From: JAVEVH01 sp964430365
Lineage (GTDB): Bacteria > Patescibacteriota > Dojkabacteria > SC72
DNA: 24,013 bases
Assembly: GCA_964430365.1 (NCBI GenBank)
Contig: CAYSEU010000007.1
Location: 1-24,013 of the forward strand
Reading direction: 5' to 3'
The notes under the pieces are model-generated. The model was not told the DNA's origin, did not search any database, and was given only the letters and a program-made list of their open reading frames with translations. Below are positions 1-8,236 of this stretch, piece after piece. The first letter of the stretch is position 1. Each line of letters opens with the position of its first letter. The translations under genes and the position numbers were made by a program.

Positions 1-1
1 C

Positions 2-91
2 TCATTAAAGGTAAGTAGCGAAAAGGATGGTGAGGTACAGGGTGTTGATATAGATTTAACTAAACAGGATGCTATATTTCTAAAGAGGTAA
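2..91 (+). CDS. C-terminal tail of an unidentified protein (partial)
   Basis: An open frame runs from the window edge to a TAA at 89-91 and gives 29 residues ending in DAIFLKR. The tail is rich in charged residues (KDGEVQGVDIDLTKQD) and shows no membrane segment. I do not recognise the family from this fragment. It points towards the tRNA-Pro that starts 2 bp further on, on the opposite strand. It could be a chance open frame, since only 29 codons are visible. Confidence 0.4.
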   Translation, partial: SLKVSSEKDGEVQGVDIDLTKQDAIFLKR

Positions 92-93
92 TA

Positions 94-167
94 TCGGGGA
101 AACAGGACTTGAACCTGCGACCTCTGCGTCCCAAACGCAGCGTTCTAGCCATCTGAACTATTCCCCG
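94..167 (-). tRNA. tRNA-Pro (anticodon UGG)
   Basis: The minus strand folds into a full cloverleaf. The acceptor stem is CGGGGAA/TTCCCCG (7 bp) and the D-stem is GTTC/GAAC. The anticodon stem CTGCG/CGCAG holds the loop TTTGGGA, which gives anticodon TGG (proline) with G at position 37 as expected for this tRNA. The T-arm GCAGG/CCTGT has loop TTCAAGT, and the discriminator base is A. CCA is not encoded. There is no long variable arm. Confidence 0.96.
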
Positions 168-208
168 ATGACATATGATTTTATCACAGTAAGTAGAATA
201 TGTGTATA

Positions 209-2381
209 TTATTTTAATTGTAAACCCTTAAGTTGAAGGCCTTTAAATGTTTGATGATTGAAATTTGAAACAAATGTATTTGTTGCAGACCAATCACCTT
301 GTAAATCATCAGTATCCCAAAACCTAATTCTCCAGTAGTATGTAGTACCGTTTTCTGATAGAGCAACTCCAGCATATGTATAATCTGGAGATCTACTCCC
401 CTCTGTTACAGAGGTTGGAAGCTTTCCTGTATCCCACATAACAGTACCTGTAAATGTATTGTTTGTATTAACCTCTATTTCATAAGCAGTTGCACTATGA
501 GCATTTGCATCATTGTAAATTGCAGAAAGATTAGGCGTCTCATCAATAATGGCTGGAGGATTTGTATTTCCATCTGCTAAAAGCGAAGTAGGAGGACTTG
601 GCTGTCTTTGCATTATAAATGAACCTACTGAACTCCAAACCCCAACAGTGTCATAGTTATCCCAATATTTCATTCTAACATAGTAAAGATTCCCATTTGC
701 AGTTAAGTCTGTATATCCATATGGTATTTCAGGACTTCTAGAGTTTATTGCTATAGTAGGACTCAGAAGCACCTGCCCACTATCCCACATCATTGTTCCA
801 TCAAATGTTGAAGCTGTATTAACCTGTATTTGGTAATATTTACCCGTATCTCCTGTATTTGGATCCTGAAATAAAGAGCTGAATTCAGGGGTTAAATCAG
901 AGACATTAAGAGGGTTAGTAAGTCCCTCTGTTGTTAAACCTGNNNNNNNNNNNNNNNNNNNNNNNNNNNNNNNNNNNNNNNNNNNNNNNNNNNNNNNNNN
1001 NNNNNNNNNNNNNNNNNNNNNNNNNNNNNNNNNNNNNNNNNNTAGGAGCAGTCGGGGGTGTATTCATAGTAAATTGAGCAACTGCAGACCATGCCCCTAT
1101 CGTATCATGACTATCTGTAAACCTAATTCTCCAATAGTAGGTTGTACCATTTAAAGTAAGGGCTGTACCAGCATATGAAATTTGAGGACTCCTTACATTT
1201 ATGGCTGTAGATGTCATAGCTTGTTGACCACTAGCCCACATAACAGTACCTGTAAATGTATTATTTGTATTAACCTCTATTTCATATTTTATACCAGTAT
1301 CTCCTACATTAGGATCCTGAAAGAGAGCACTAAACTCAGGTGTTGTATCTGTTACACCAGTTGGGTTAACTAAATTTTCTGTATATGGGACAGTAGGAGC
1401 AGTCGGGGGTGTATTCATAGTAAATTGAGCAACTGCAGACCATGCCCCCAATGCTCCTGCATTATCCCAAAATCTAATCCTCCAATAGTAGGTTGTACCA
1501 TTCAAAGTAAGAGCAGTACCTGCATAAGAAATAGGGGGCATAACAGTACCTTGTGCTAAAGCTGTCATAGCTACTTGCCCAGAATCCCACATAACAGTAC
1601 CTGTAAATGTATTATTTGTATTAACCTCTATTTCATAATAGATAGCTGTATCAGATGTATTTGGGTCATTATATGTAGCCTGGAACTCTGGTGTGGTATC
1701 TGTTACACCAATAGGGTCAGTAAGAGTCTCTGTTGTTAAACCTGTTGGGGCAGTTGGTGCTTGATTCAAAAGATAAAAGGTAGCGGTTACAGTTTTACTA
1801 GCATATACTGCAGTATCTGTTCTACTTGCAGTCAGAACATCATCACTCCATTTCTCAAAGGCATAACCTGCGTTAGCAACTGCAGTAACCTGAGTACCAT
1901 TGCTACCTCGACATACCTCTTGTGGTGTTGTTCCTGATATGTACCCACCTGTTCCCGCACTATATGTAAGAATATATTCTACAAGGTAGCAATATCTAGT
2001 ATTCGTTCCACAAGAGGTACCTGTGCAATACTGTTTAGTACAGGTTTTATTACTTGTAGCACAACCAGTATTTGTTTCAGTATAGTATGCATCACAAGCA
2101 GCAGGGGTGCAGCTTACACAAACACCATTTGCACAACAATATCCCGAAAGACAAGTCTCAGTACTATAACAAGAACACACAGGATCTCTAAGCACACAAC
2201 CACCTGATCCAACACAGTGACTAACACCTGAGTTCCAATAGCAACCATCAGGACAAGTCTGTGCCTCCGTTTTATTACTTGTATTAATAGAAAAAAAATA
2301 TGAAAAAAGAATAGTAAAAATACCAATAAATAGTGTATACAATATTACCTTTAGATTCTTTCCCGAAATTTCAAAGACCAT
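209..2381 (-). CDS. Secreted Cys-rich protein with InlB-like and tandem FN3-like repeats
   Basis: This is one gene interrupted by a 100-N gap at 943-1042. Removing the Ns leaves 691 codons in a single frame, with PTAPTGL reading straight across the junction. After the start at 2381 come a hydrophobic export or anchor segment (residues about 10-32), a region with 17 cysteines (about 43-130), and a module resembling bacterial InlB-type repeats (GTGGYISGTTP ... ATFYL, about 135-203). At least four FN3-like units of roughly 105 residues follow, each with EIEVNTNNTFTGTVMWD and YYWRIRFWD-type strands. The C-terminus ends in a doubled GLQLK and has no LPXTG or terminal membrane helix. It is probably a surface or adhesive protein held by its N-terminal segment. 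It lies 21 bp downstream of the gene at 2403-2987, in apparent operon order. The exact repeat number is unknown because of the gap. Confidence 0.85.
265..1770 (-). repeat. Tandem FN3-like domain repeats (four visible units)
   Basis: Units lie at about 1770-1415, 1414-1064, 942-610 and 609-265. The strongest DNA identity is a 55-base stretch at 1043-1097 matching 1394-1448. A block of about 50 bases encoding EIEVNTNNTFTGTVMW also recurs near 434, 1235 and 1586. The two units closest to the N-terminus are most alike, and the last two are more diverged. This fits recent duplication in the middle of the array. Confidence 0.85.
943..1042. other. Assembly gap of 100 N inside the repeat region
   Basis: Exactly 100 Ns, a conventional placeholder. 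The right flank (1043-1097) is identical over 55 bases to 1394-1448, so the break falls where the assembler met near-identical FN3-like repeats. The flanks join seamlessly in frame at zero length. The true content is therefore probably nothing or a whole number of repeat units of about 350 bp. Confidence 0.95.
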
Positions 2382-2402
2382 CTTAATAGAATATCTAATA
2401 TG

Positions 2403-2987
2403 TTATCTTTCCTTTCTAGTACCAAGGAACCAACCAACAGTACCTGATAATCCTGCAATTAAAAAAACTCCTAAATAAGGTAAGAAGTTAAAATCTTTTT
2501 TTTCGAGTTCTTCTGTAATATCTTCTTCTTTTTGTATATTATTAACAATTTGTATCGCAAAAAGAGTAGTATCTTGTCTCTCTCCATCTTTATTAAATAT
2601 CTCTGCTCTTATATATGTTAATTCTTCTGACATATCTAAAACAGAAAAAAGTATAGACCAATTGCCATATTTATCTACATTAGATTCATATATTTTATCT
2701 TCTACATACACTTTTACATTACTTAGAGGTTTTCCGAATCCAGCAATTTTGACTACATCTCTATACTCAACATCAAGTATTCCATTAATAGGGATTTCTA
2801 CTAGAATATTATTAATAGCTACATAATCAATCAGGGAATTAAGTTTAAAGTCTTCTCCAAAGTCCCACTGAGCATTAACAGGAGATATTAGAATGTCATT
2901 CCTAGAAGTATTTGAACTTATAGCAAGAAGATAGAGTACTAAAAGCAGTGTTATTATCGGCATAATTTTCAAACGAAGTTCTCTCAT
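2403..2987 (-). CDS. Membrane-anchored extracytoplasmic protein, Ig/FN3-like domain
   Basis: This 194-residue protein has an N-terminal hydrophobic segment (about residues 9-25). A beta-rich domain follows (about 60-150) with a GKPLSNVKVYV ... DKYGNWS pattern typical of bacterial Ig-like or carboxypeptidase-regulatory-like folds. After an acidic linker (KEEDITEELEKKD) comes a C-terminal transmembrane helix (about 170-188), then the basic tail GTRKER. The layout implies an outward-facing domain tethered at the C-terminus. The 2381-209 gene starts 21 bp beyond its stop, so the two are probably co-transcribed. No strong Shine-Dalgarno site precedes the ATG at 2987. I do not recognise a named family, and an enzymatic role is not visible. 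Confidence 0.75.
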   Translation of the reverse strand: MRELRLKIMPIITLLLVLYLLAISSNTSRNDILISPVNAQWDFGEDFKLNSLIDYVAINNILVEIPINGILDVEYRDVVKIAGFGKPLSNVKVYVEDKIYESNVDKYGNWSILFSVLDMSEELTYIRAEIFNKDGERQDTTLFAIQIVNNIQKEEDITEELEKKDFNFLPYLGVFLIAGLSGTVGWFLGTRKER

Positions 2988-3020
2988 AGAATATATAAGT
3001 ATACATTAATTTGTGTATTA

Positions 3021-3049
3021 ATTCTGTAATATTTAAATATCTTTGTCAA
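3021..3049 (-). promoter_or_regulatory. Possible promoter for the 2987-209 surface operon
   Basis: On the minus strand a perfect -35 hexamer TTGACA (3044-3049) is followed after 17 bp by CAGAAT (3021-3026), a mediocre -10. It lies 34 bp upstream of the ATG at 2987 in the 149-bp divergent spacer. The -35 match is strong and the -10 weak. Confidence 0.35.
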
Positions 3050-3073
3050 TTGTATCAACTGTCTTTAAATCTC

Positions 3074-3102
3074 TTGCACTCTTTTTTAAACCTCTGTACT
3101 AT
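3074..3102 (+). promoter_or_regulatory. Sigma-70-type promoter for the 3137 surface-protein gene
   Basis: TTGCAC at 3074-3079, a 17-bp spacer, then TACTAT at 3097-3102. This puts transcription start near 3110, about 27 nt before the ATG at 3137. It is the best promoter match in the divergent region on this strand. Confidence 0.5.
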
Positions 3103-3136
3103 ATTAATTAGTAATATTATTGCAAGAGTATCTTAA

Positions 3137-6100
3137 ATGGATAACAAATATATTGTGATGTATAGGGTTAAGAAATATTTAAAGATATTTTCTTTTGCCC
3201 TACTTTTTCTTTTAATAGGGTTACTAATATTTGAATATATTAGAATTAAACCTAAGGATGTATATTTTACTAATATTACATCTAGTTCAACTACTGTAAG
3301 TTGGACTACAAAGACACCAATAAAGGGTTTTGCTGTAATAGTTGATGCTAATAGCAAGATGCCTCTTTCATTATTCTCCTTTGGTAAGGAATTCGCATAT
3401 GATAGTAGGGATTATAGAAATGCAGAGCTACTTTCTTCACAAAAGACTTCTGAAAATATTGCAGAGGGAGGAGATTTAGCAGTATCTGCAGATGAAATAG
3501 TTAGTGAGGTAGTAGTAGAAGAGATTGGGAAATACTATACACATCATGTTGAAATTAGAAATCTAGATCCTGAGACTGAGTATCAAATTATGGTTGGAGA
3601 TGGATTACTTTTTACTAAGGTAGCTGATATAGAGGGTGATTCAAAGGTTAAGACCTCTGCTATCCCTGAATCAGTACCTGCACCTATTCCTGCATATGGT
3701 AGTGTTAAAGATGCTAATAATCAAGATTTAGCAATAGAAGACTTGATACCAGTAAAAGATGCTGTAATATACTTTAATTATTTGGAAGAACTCTCAGGGG
3801 AAAGAAGTAATTTAATATCAGGAGCTTTAAATGATGAAGGTAATTGGTATATAGATGTTTCAACAGCTGTAGACAGCGAGGGTAATAACTTTCTAGAAAA
3901 ATTTGAACAAGGTATTCCTGCAAACCTTTTTGCAGAAGTACTAATTGATGCAGGGCCTTTAGGACAATGGAAGAAACAGATATATGCATATAACTCATCC
4001 CCTGCAGAGATGATTGTTCTTAATGTTCCCAATTCTTCCAATGATAGCGGTAATCCTGAAATCCTACAAAAAATAGAAAGCTCTATTGATAACTCAGAGG
4101 TGGTTAAAGGAGTTAATGCAATGGAAGATGGCTGTATGTGGATTTCATATTGTGGATGTGGTAAGAGTGTTGACTATACTTGGGTAGATTGTGATTGCGA
4201 TCCAGCAGTCTTAGAATCAAGGGGGTGTACTTCTCAACAATCTGCAGATCAAGCAGTACAAGAGGTAGTTCAAAGTCAAACAGAATGCTCAGGAGATGGG
4301 GTTGAAGGTTCTACTTATATGTCGGGAACTACATGTAAGGTATGTACTTGGAATAGTACTGAAGCATATCTATTATGGGTCACAAGTTCAGATCGATCAG
4401 CATGTCCAGCTGATGCTGTAGATGGTCATGTTAACCCTCCCGAGGTAATTGAACCTGAACCAGTGGATGATACTCCTGAAATAGCATTAGATAAAATGGT
4501 ACCTGGTGATCCATGTGTTATCGATGGTGTTGCAGGAGAGGTAGATAGCAATAATAAATGTGTTAAAACACAAAACATAGGTGAAACAACTCCACAAATT
4601 TCTTTAGACAAAATGCCACCAGGAGATGCATGTCTAATAGGTGGCGAACCAGGGAAAGTAGATACTAAGAATAGATGTATCCTTCTGACAGGGGATAGAG
4701 ATAATCATATTATGGATGGTGTAACTGTAAGATGGAAGTGTTACGATGTGAATGGGTGCGCATGTATATACGGTAGTCAAAGACAAAATATTAATTACTT
4801 AGCATACTGTGAACCTCGTACAACAACAGCAGTTATTCCAGAAGAAACACCAGCTAAAATTAATGCAAGTGCCATTTGTACTGTTAGTGGTAGCCAATAT
4901 CCTAATAATGGAAGAATAAATTCAGAGGGCGATTGTGTTCAAAACAAAACTGGAGATAGATGTGTACTAAGTTTTGCTGAGCAAAAATTTGGGAAATTTA
5001 ATCAATATGGAATTTGTTCAGATCCTGGAACTTGTGATGGGACTTGGACTCCTATAGGTAACTCTTTAGTTTGCACAAATGAAGACACCCAATATTGGAC
5101 AAGCGGAGAAGACAAAACTCAATATTGGACTAGTGCAGAAAAAACTTTAAAAATTAAACCTGGTGAGAAATGTGTTTTATCTGGAGATTATAAATCTTGT
5201 TCATGTTTAGTCGATACATATCTTGGTATTCCTCAATATGTAAAAATTAAGAATAATGAAACATGCTCCAAAGATTTGAATCCCTCCTCAAGTTTATTCT
5301 TTGACAAATTCTCTCCTGTTAAAAAAGCATATGCCGATGAAACAGAATTAGAATTCAAAGAATATGTAATAGATACGACAAATTCCTCAATTGCAATGCT
5401 TTATCCTGGTGAGTATATCTTTGAACATGAGGGGGACTTGTACTTCTTAGATGTCTCTATTGATAATATTATTGCTACAAATGGAAATATAAAAATATAT
5501 ATTGATAGCAATGAAAATGACAAATATGATGAAGGAATTGATAAAAAAGTTTCCGAATTAGGAAGTATTTTAAATATAGCAACTATTAATCAAAGTTTTA
5601 CTTATGAGCTAGTAGAAGGATATAATTTTGTATCCTTACCATTTGTTTCAGTAGAATCGAATCATAGAACAGCAGCAGGATTGCTCAAGGCTCTTAATGA
5701 TCGATTTAATGATTCTGTTTATTCTATTTCTAGATATGATGGATCTTGGAAGGTAGTAGGGCAGAATACTGAGGTCTATGACAATAATGATTTCCAACTT
5801 ATCCCTGGACAAGGTTATATCATAAAAGCCAAGAGAGATATTCTCATATCAATCTCTGGACAACCAATTCTCTATGAAAAAGATGGAGATCAAGCACCAA
5901 TACTCTTCTCAGAGGGATGGAATCTAATAGGTATGTATGGTACTAATGTTAAACAGTACACTGCTAAGAGCTTAATACAGGGTATTAATGCATCTAAGAA
6001 TCCTAAATTTGCTGCTAACAATGTAACTAACTGGGAATCCGACGTACAAAGATATGACGGATTCCAATTAGATGTAGAAAACGGAGTAGAGATTGAATAC

Positions 6101-6187
6101 GGTTTTGACTTCCCAATTAAGTTCTTACAAGGATACTTTGTAAGAGTAACTGAGGGTCAAGGAAACTGGCAACCTGAACTAAGGTAA
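3137..6187 (+). CDS. Large membrane-anchored Cys-rich surface protein
   Basis: The protein has 1016 residues. A short cytoplasmic stretch precedes a membrane segment (about residues 14-33), with a second possible start at M8. An FN3-like domain follows (about 38-170, TSSSTTVSWTT ... LDPETEYQIMVGD). The middle (about 330-720) carries some 28 cysteines. It includes several Cys-pair motifs of the form GDxCxxxG...xxC, with a clear tandem copy at residues about 446-475 and 486-515 (EIALDKM/QISLDKM starts). A doubled TQYWTS lies near 653-670. The C-terminus holds two homologous modules of about 95 residues (about 822-910 and 918-1016), each with EGYNFV/EGWNLI, RYDG and QGYFV/QGYII motifs. No sorting signal is visible. 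It is probably a surface-exposed structural or adhesive protein. It lies divergent from the other two surface genes and ends 20 bp before a strong terminator. Its specific function is unknown. Confidence 0.8.
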   Translation: MDNKYIVMYRVKKYLKIFSFALLFLLIGLLIFEYIRIKPKDVYFTNITSSSTTVSWTTKTPIKGFAVIVDANSKMPLSLFSFGKEFAYDSRDYRNAELLSSQKTSENIAEGGDLAVSADEIVSEVVVEEIGKYYTHHVEIRNLDPETEYQIMVGDGLLFTKVADIEGDSKVKTSAIPESVPAPIPAYGSVKDANNQDLAIEDLIPVKDAVIYFNYLEELSGERSNLISGALNDEGNWYIDVSTAVDSEGNNFLEKFEQGIPANLFAEVLIDAGPLGQWKKQIYAYNSSPAEMIVLNVPNSSNDSGNPEILQKIESSIDNSEVVKGVNAMEDGCMWISYCGCGKSVDYTWVDCDCDPAVLESRGCTSQQSADQAVQEVVQSQTECSGDGVEGSTYMSGTTCKVCTWNSTEAYLLWVTSSDRSACPADAVDGHVNPPEVIEPEPVDDTPEIALDKMVPGDPCVIDGVAGEVDSNNKCVKTQNIGETTPQISLDKMPPGDACLIGGEPGKVDTKNRCILLTGDRDNHIMDGVTVRWKCYDVNGCACIYGSQRQNINYLAYCEPRTTTAVIPEETPAKINASAICTVSGSQYPNNGRINSEGDCVQNKTGDRCVLSFAEQKFGKFNQYGICSDPGTCDGTWTPIGNSLVCTNEDTQYWTSGEDKTQYWTSAEKTLKIKPGEKCVLSGDYKSCSCLVDTYLGIPQYVKIKNNETCSKDLNPSSSLFFDKFSPVKKAYADETELEFKEYVIDTTNSSIAMLYPGEYIFEHEGDLYFLDVSIDNIIATNGNIKIYIDSNENDKYDEGIDKKVSELGSILNIATINQSFTYELVEGYNFVSLPFVSVESNHRTAAGLLKALNDRFNDSVYSISRYDGSWKVVGQNTEVYDNNDFQLIPGQGYIIKAKRDILISISGQPILYEKDGDQAPILFSEGWNLIGMYGTNVKQYTAKSLIQGINASKNPKFAANNVTNWESDVQRYDGFQLDVENGVEIEYGFDFPIKFLQGYFVRVTEGQGNWQPELR

Positions 6188-6207
6188 GGAATATGAAGTA
6201 GAAATAA

Positions 6208-6237
6208 AAAGGGGGAGTTAAATCCCCCTTTCTGTTT
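6208..6237 (+). terminator. Intrinsic terminator, probably bidirectional
   Basis: A perfect 9-bp stem AAAGGGGGA/TCCCCCTTT with loop GTTAAA spans 6208-6231. A T-rich run ending in TTTT follows on the plus strand, and an A-run precedes it, so it can also serve the convergent gene ending at 6257. It starts 20 bp after the 3137-6187 stop codon. Confidence 0.9.
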
Positions 6238-6256
6238 TAATAGTAATATATATTTA

Positions 6257-6607
6257 CTACCCTATCTCACTCATTACCTTTAATGCCCAATCTGACAAAA
6301 ATGGAATATCAAATCTCTCTCCTTTGGAAGTTTTAATCAAACCTAAGATAAAGAGAACCATAGATACTAAACCAAGTATTCCAAAAAGTAATGGGCCTAA
6401 TATTGGAATTAATGCGAGTATATATATAGCATTTAAGAATGCAAACTGTGTAGCATGATATCTAACAAAAAGATCCTTCTTCTCTACAAACATTAACACT
6501 AACCCTACAAATGGAATACAAGCTACAACAGACATTGTTAAGTTCTCAGGATTGAACTTAATCTCTTCTAGAGTATATATCTTCTTAGCTTTTTTCTCCT
6601 CATCCAT
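6257..6607 (-). CDS. Small DUF4870/Tic20-like integral membrane protein
   Basis: This 116-residue protein has a charged N-terminus (MDEEKKAKKIYTLEEIKF) and three hydrophobic segments (about residues 25-42, 52-72 and 76-92). A cytoplasmic-type connector VRYHATQF between the first two resembles the R(Y/F)HA.Q signature of DUF4870/Tic20-like small membrane proteins. The role of that family is poorly defined. The stop is TAG and the gene shares the terminator at 6208-6237 with its convergent neighbour. It is divergent from lexA with 134 bp between the starts. The family assignment rests on the motif and topology only. Confidence 0.65.
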   Translation of the reverse strand: MDEEKKAKKIYTLEEIKFNPENLTMSVVACIPFVGLVLMFVEKKDLFVRYHATQFAFLNAIYILALIPILGPLLFGILGLVSMVLFILGLIKTSKGERFDIPFLSDWALKVMSEIG

Positions 6608-6669
6608 AAATATATAGATTAAAATAAGTTATTAATATAGTATATACAGAAATTAGAAACAGGTACAAC

Positions 6670-6735
6670 AGTATACTATGAGTAGTTGAAGGGTATACTA
6701 AGTATGGTATACTGTAATATTAAATTAAGTATACT
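6670..6735 (+). promoter_or_regulatory. Four GTATAC palindromes over the lexA promoter (candidate LexA operators)
   Basis: GTATAC occurs at 6671, 6693, 6707 and 6729, each followed by T and preceded by A or G. The start-to-start spacings are 22, 14 and 22 bp. Copy 2 lies in the promoter spacer, copy 3 forms most of the -10 box, copy 1 is upstream and copy 4 is between the promoter and the ATG. This is the arrangement expected for LexA autorepression. The motif differs from the E. coli and Bacillus SOS boxes, so assignment to LexA is an inference from position and symmetry. Confidence 0.65.
6686..6713 (+). promoter_or_regulatory. lexA promoter
   Basis: TTGAAG (6686-6691), a 16-bp spacer, then TATACT (6708-6713; five of six bases match the -10 consensus). 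The predicted start near 6720 leaves a leader of about 22 nt before the ATG at 6742. Confidence 0.55.
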
Positions 6736-6741
6736 AGTGAT

Positions 6742-7395
6742 ATGGATGAGAAATTAACTGAAAAGCAGGAGAATGTATTAAGAATTGTTAGGAATTTTTT
6801 CTTAGATAATGGATATGCACCATCATTAACAGAATTACAAACTCTTCTCAATATATCTACTAAGAGAGGCGTTGTAGGGCATCTAGAGGCATTAGAAAGA
6901 AAAGGATATATAATTAGGACTAGTGAAGCAAGAGGAATTCAAATTGTTGCTGATGAAGACGAAGAAGAGGTATATGAATATTTAGTAGGTATACCTATAT
7001 TAGGGTATGCTAACGCAGGTACTCCTATGGTACTTGCCCAGGAACAAAGCTTAGGTACACTTCAGGCAGATAGGAGTTTAGTAGGGAATAGTAAAAATCT
7101 TTTTGGGTTAATAATTAAGGGTGATTCAATGAATATGAGAGATTTAAATGGAAAGAAATTAGAAGAGGGACACTACTTAGTTGTACAAAGAGATTCAGAC
7201 TTTGAGAATGGTGATGTTGTAGTCGCTATTGTAGATGGATGCGCTACTGTAAAAAATATTAGAAAGGAAGATGATGTAGTAATTCTTTACCCTCAATCAA
7301 GTAATCCAATACATAAACCAATATATTTGGATGTAAATAGTGATTCTATGATAAATGGGAAGGTGATTAAGGTCCTAGAGAATCCTAATATCTAA
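6742..7395 (+). CDS. lexA: LexA repressor (SOS regulator, S24 self-cleaving)
   Basis: The protein has 217 residues in the two-domain LexA layout. The winged-helix N-terminus (about 4-68) contains LTEKQENVLRIVRNFF and the recognition-helix region STKRGVVGHLEALERKG. The S24 peptidase domain (about 82-210) has the Ala-Gly cleavage pair at A92-G93 (YANAGTP), the nucleophile S129 in KGDSM and the general base K171 in ATVKNI. All parts needed for RecA-stimulated self-cleavage are present. The family represses DNA-damage genes until RecA filaments trigger cleavage. Four GTATAC palindromes cover its promoter, so autoregulation is likely. Its last 11 bp overlap the convergent 3' end of nrdG. Confidence 0.95.
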   Translation: MDEKLTEKQENVLRIVRNFFLDNGYAPSLTELQTLLNISTKRGVVGHLEALERKGYIIRTSEARGIQIVADEDEEEVYEYLVGIPILGYANAGTPMVLAQEQSLGTLQADRSLVGNSKNLFGLIIKGDSMNMRDLNGKKLEEGHYLVVQRDSDFENGDVVVAIVDGCATVKNIRKEDDVVILYPQSSNPIHKPIYLDVNSDSMINGKVIKVLENPNI

Positions 7396-8080
7396 TCTGT
7401 ACATCTTCAACATACTCATCTATTATCTTTTTAAATTCCTCTAACTCTTTTGTAGTAAATGAGTTTTGGTTATTTAAAGTAGGATCTATTGTTTTTCCTG
7501 GTCTAAAATTTTGTATGTAATATCTCTTACTTCCATCTATTAACTCACCTATACCTTTAGCAGAGTCAATTGTATGTATACCTTTAACATATGTTGTTCT
7601 AAATTCGTAATCTTTAGCGTACTTTTTTAATAGGTTAATACTCTTCTCTATCTCTTCGTAATCAATATTTTTCTCTAACTTTTGGATATATAGCTCTTTT
7701 TCATACTTTACATCCATAGCCCAGTAATCCACTATACCTAAATCTAGAATCTTTTTTACAATCTTAGGATTAGTACCATTGGTATCTAATTTAAGTAGAT
7801 ATCCAATATCCTTAATCTTTTGCATAAAAGGTATTAAATCTTTTTGTAGAGTGGGTTCACCACCAGTAATAACTACAGCATCTAATAGGTTCTTTCTTTG
7901 TTTAAGATACTTTAGTATATAATCTTCTTGGATAATTGAAGAAGGTCTACACGGTTGTATTACTAATTCAGGATTATGACAGTATGCACACCTTAAGTTA
8001 CACCCATATGTAAATATCAATGCTGCAACCTTACCTGGATAATCCAGTAGAGTAGATTTTTGAAATCCAGCTATTATCAT
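7385..8080 (-). CDS. nrdG: Anaerobic ribonucleotide reductase activase (radical SAM)
   Basis: This 231-residue radical-SAM protein carries the cluster motif CNLRCAYC (C27, C31, C34) and a GGEPTLQ motif for S-adenosylmethionine binding. The N-terminus GFQKSTLLDYPGKVAALIFT is typical of the NrdG2 branch of class III reductase activases. It would use a 4Fe-4S cluster and SAM to generate the glycyl radical on the reductase. The ATG follows directly on the TAG of the separate glycyl-radical ORF (8081-8218), so translation is probably coupled. It is the last gene of the nrd operon and its end overlaps lexA by 11 bp on the other strand. Confidence 0.92.
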   Translation of the reverse strand: MIIAGFQKSTLLDYPGKVAALIFTYGCNLRCAYCHNPELVIQPCRPSSIIQEDYILKYLKQRKNLLDAVVITGGEPTLQKDLIPFMQKIKDIGYLLKLDTNGTNPKIVKKILDLGIVDYWAMDVKYEKELYIQKLEKNIDYEEIEKSINLLKKYAKDYEFRTTYVKGIHTIDSAKGIGELIDGSKRYYIQNFRPGKTIDPTLNNQNSFTTKELEEFKKIIDEYVEDVQIRY

Positions 8081-8218
8081 CTATGAGTGAAAGGTAACCC
8101 TATCACCAAATTCAGATTGCTTACCTGGATTCCATTGATTAATAGGTCTTATATATCCTACTACTCTTGAGTAGATTTCACACTTTTGCCTTAAAACTGG
8201 CTTCTCTTTTTTTGTCAT
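8081..8218 (-). CDS. Stand-alone glycyl-radical domain of class III ribonucleotide reductase
   Basis: A 45-residue ORF fills the space between nrdD and nrdG. Residues 13-44 read as the C-terminal end of class III NrdD proteins: CEIYSRVVGYIRP, then NQWNPGKQSEF. The glycine of RVVGY (G21) matches the radical-bearing glycine of the family, and the PxxxWNxGKQxEF pattern that normally follows is intact. The large nrdD ORF upstream lacks this motif. The ORF is in the same frame as nrdD, separated by the TAA at 8237-8239 and six sense codons, and its ATG has no clear Shine-Dalgarno site. It could be an independent subunit, a reinitiated product or part of a readthrough fusion. A sequencing error creating the stop is possible but less likely, because nrdD has its own extra tail before the TAA. 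Confidence 0.85.
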   Translation of the reverse strand: MTKKEKPVLRQKCEIYSRVVGYIRPINQWNPGKQSEFGDRVTFHS

Positions 8219-8236
8219 TATATGGACAGTAAAATA

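Noticed and set aside
915..942. C-terminal residues RFNNRGTY appended to the Cys-rich surface protein
   Set aside because: They arise by reading through the 100 Ns in the wrong phase. The true frame is GLTTEG and continues to 209.
1182..1373. Plus-strand ORF of 63 codons
   Set aside because: It is a shadow of the FN3-like repeats on the minus strand with no family features or start signal.
265..1770. CRISPR-like array
   Set aside because: The repeats are coding, about 350 bp long and diverged, without short identical repeats and unique spacers.
2999..3004. GTATAC near the 2987 start as a LexA site
   Set aside because: It is a single isolated copy. The hexamer occurs several times in coding regions by chance at this base composition.
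3774..4041. Minus-strand ORFs of 74 and 87 codons
   Set aside because: They lie inside the 3137-6187 coding region, show no recognisable domain, and overlap each other.
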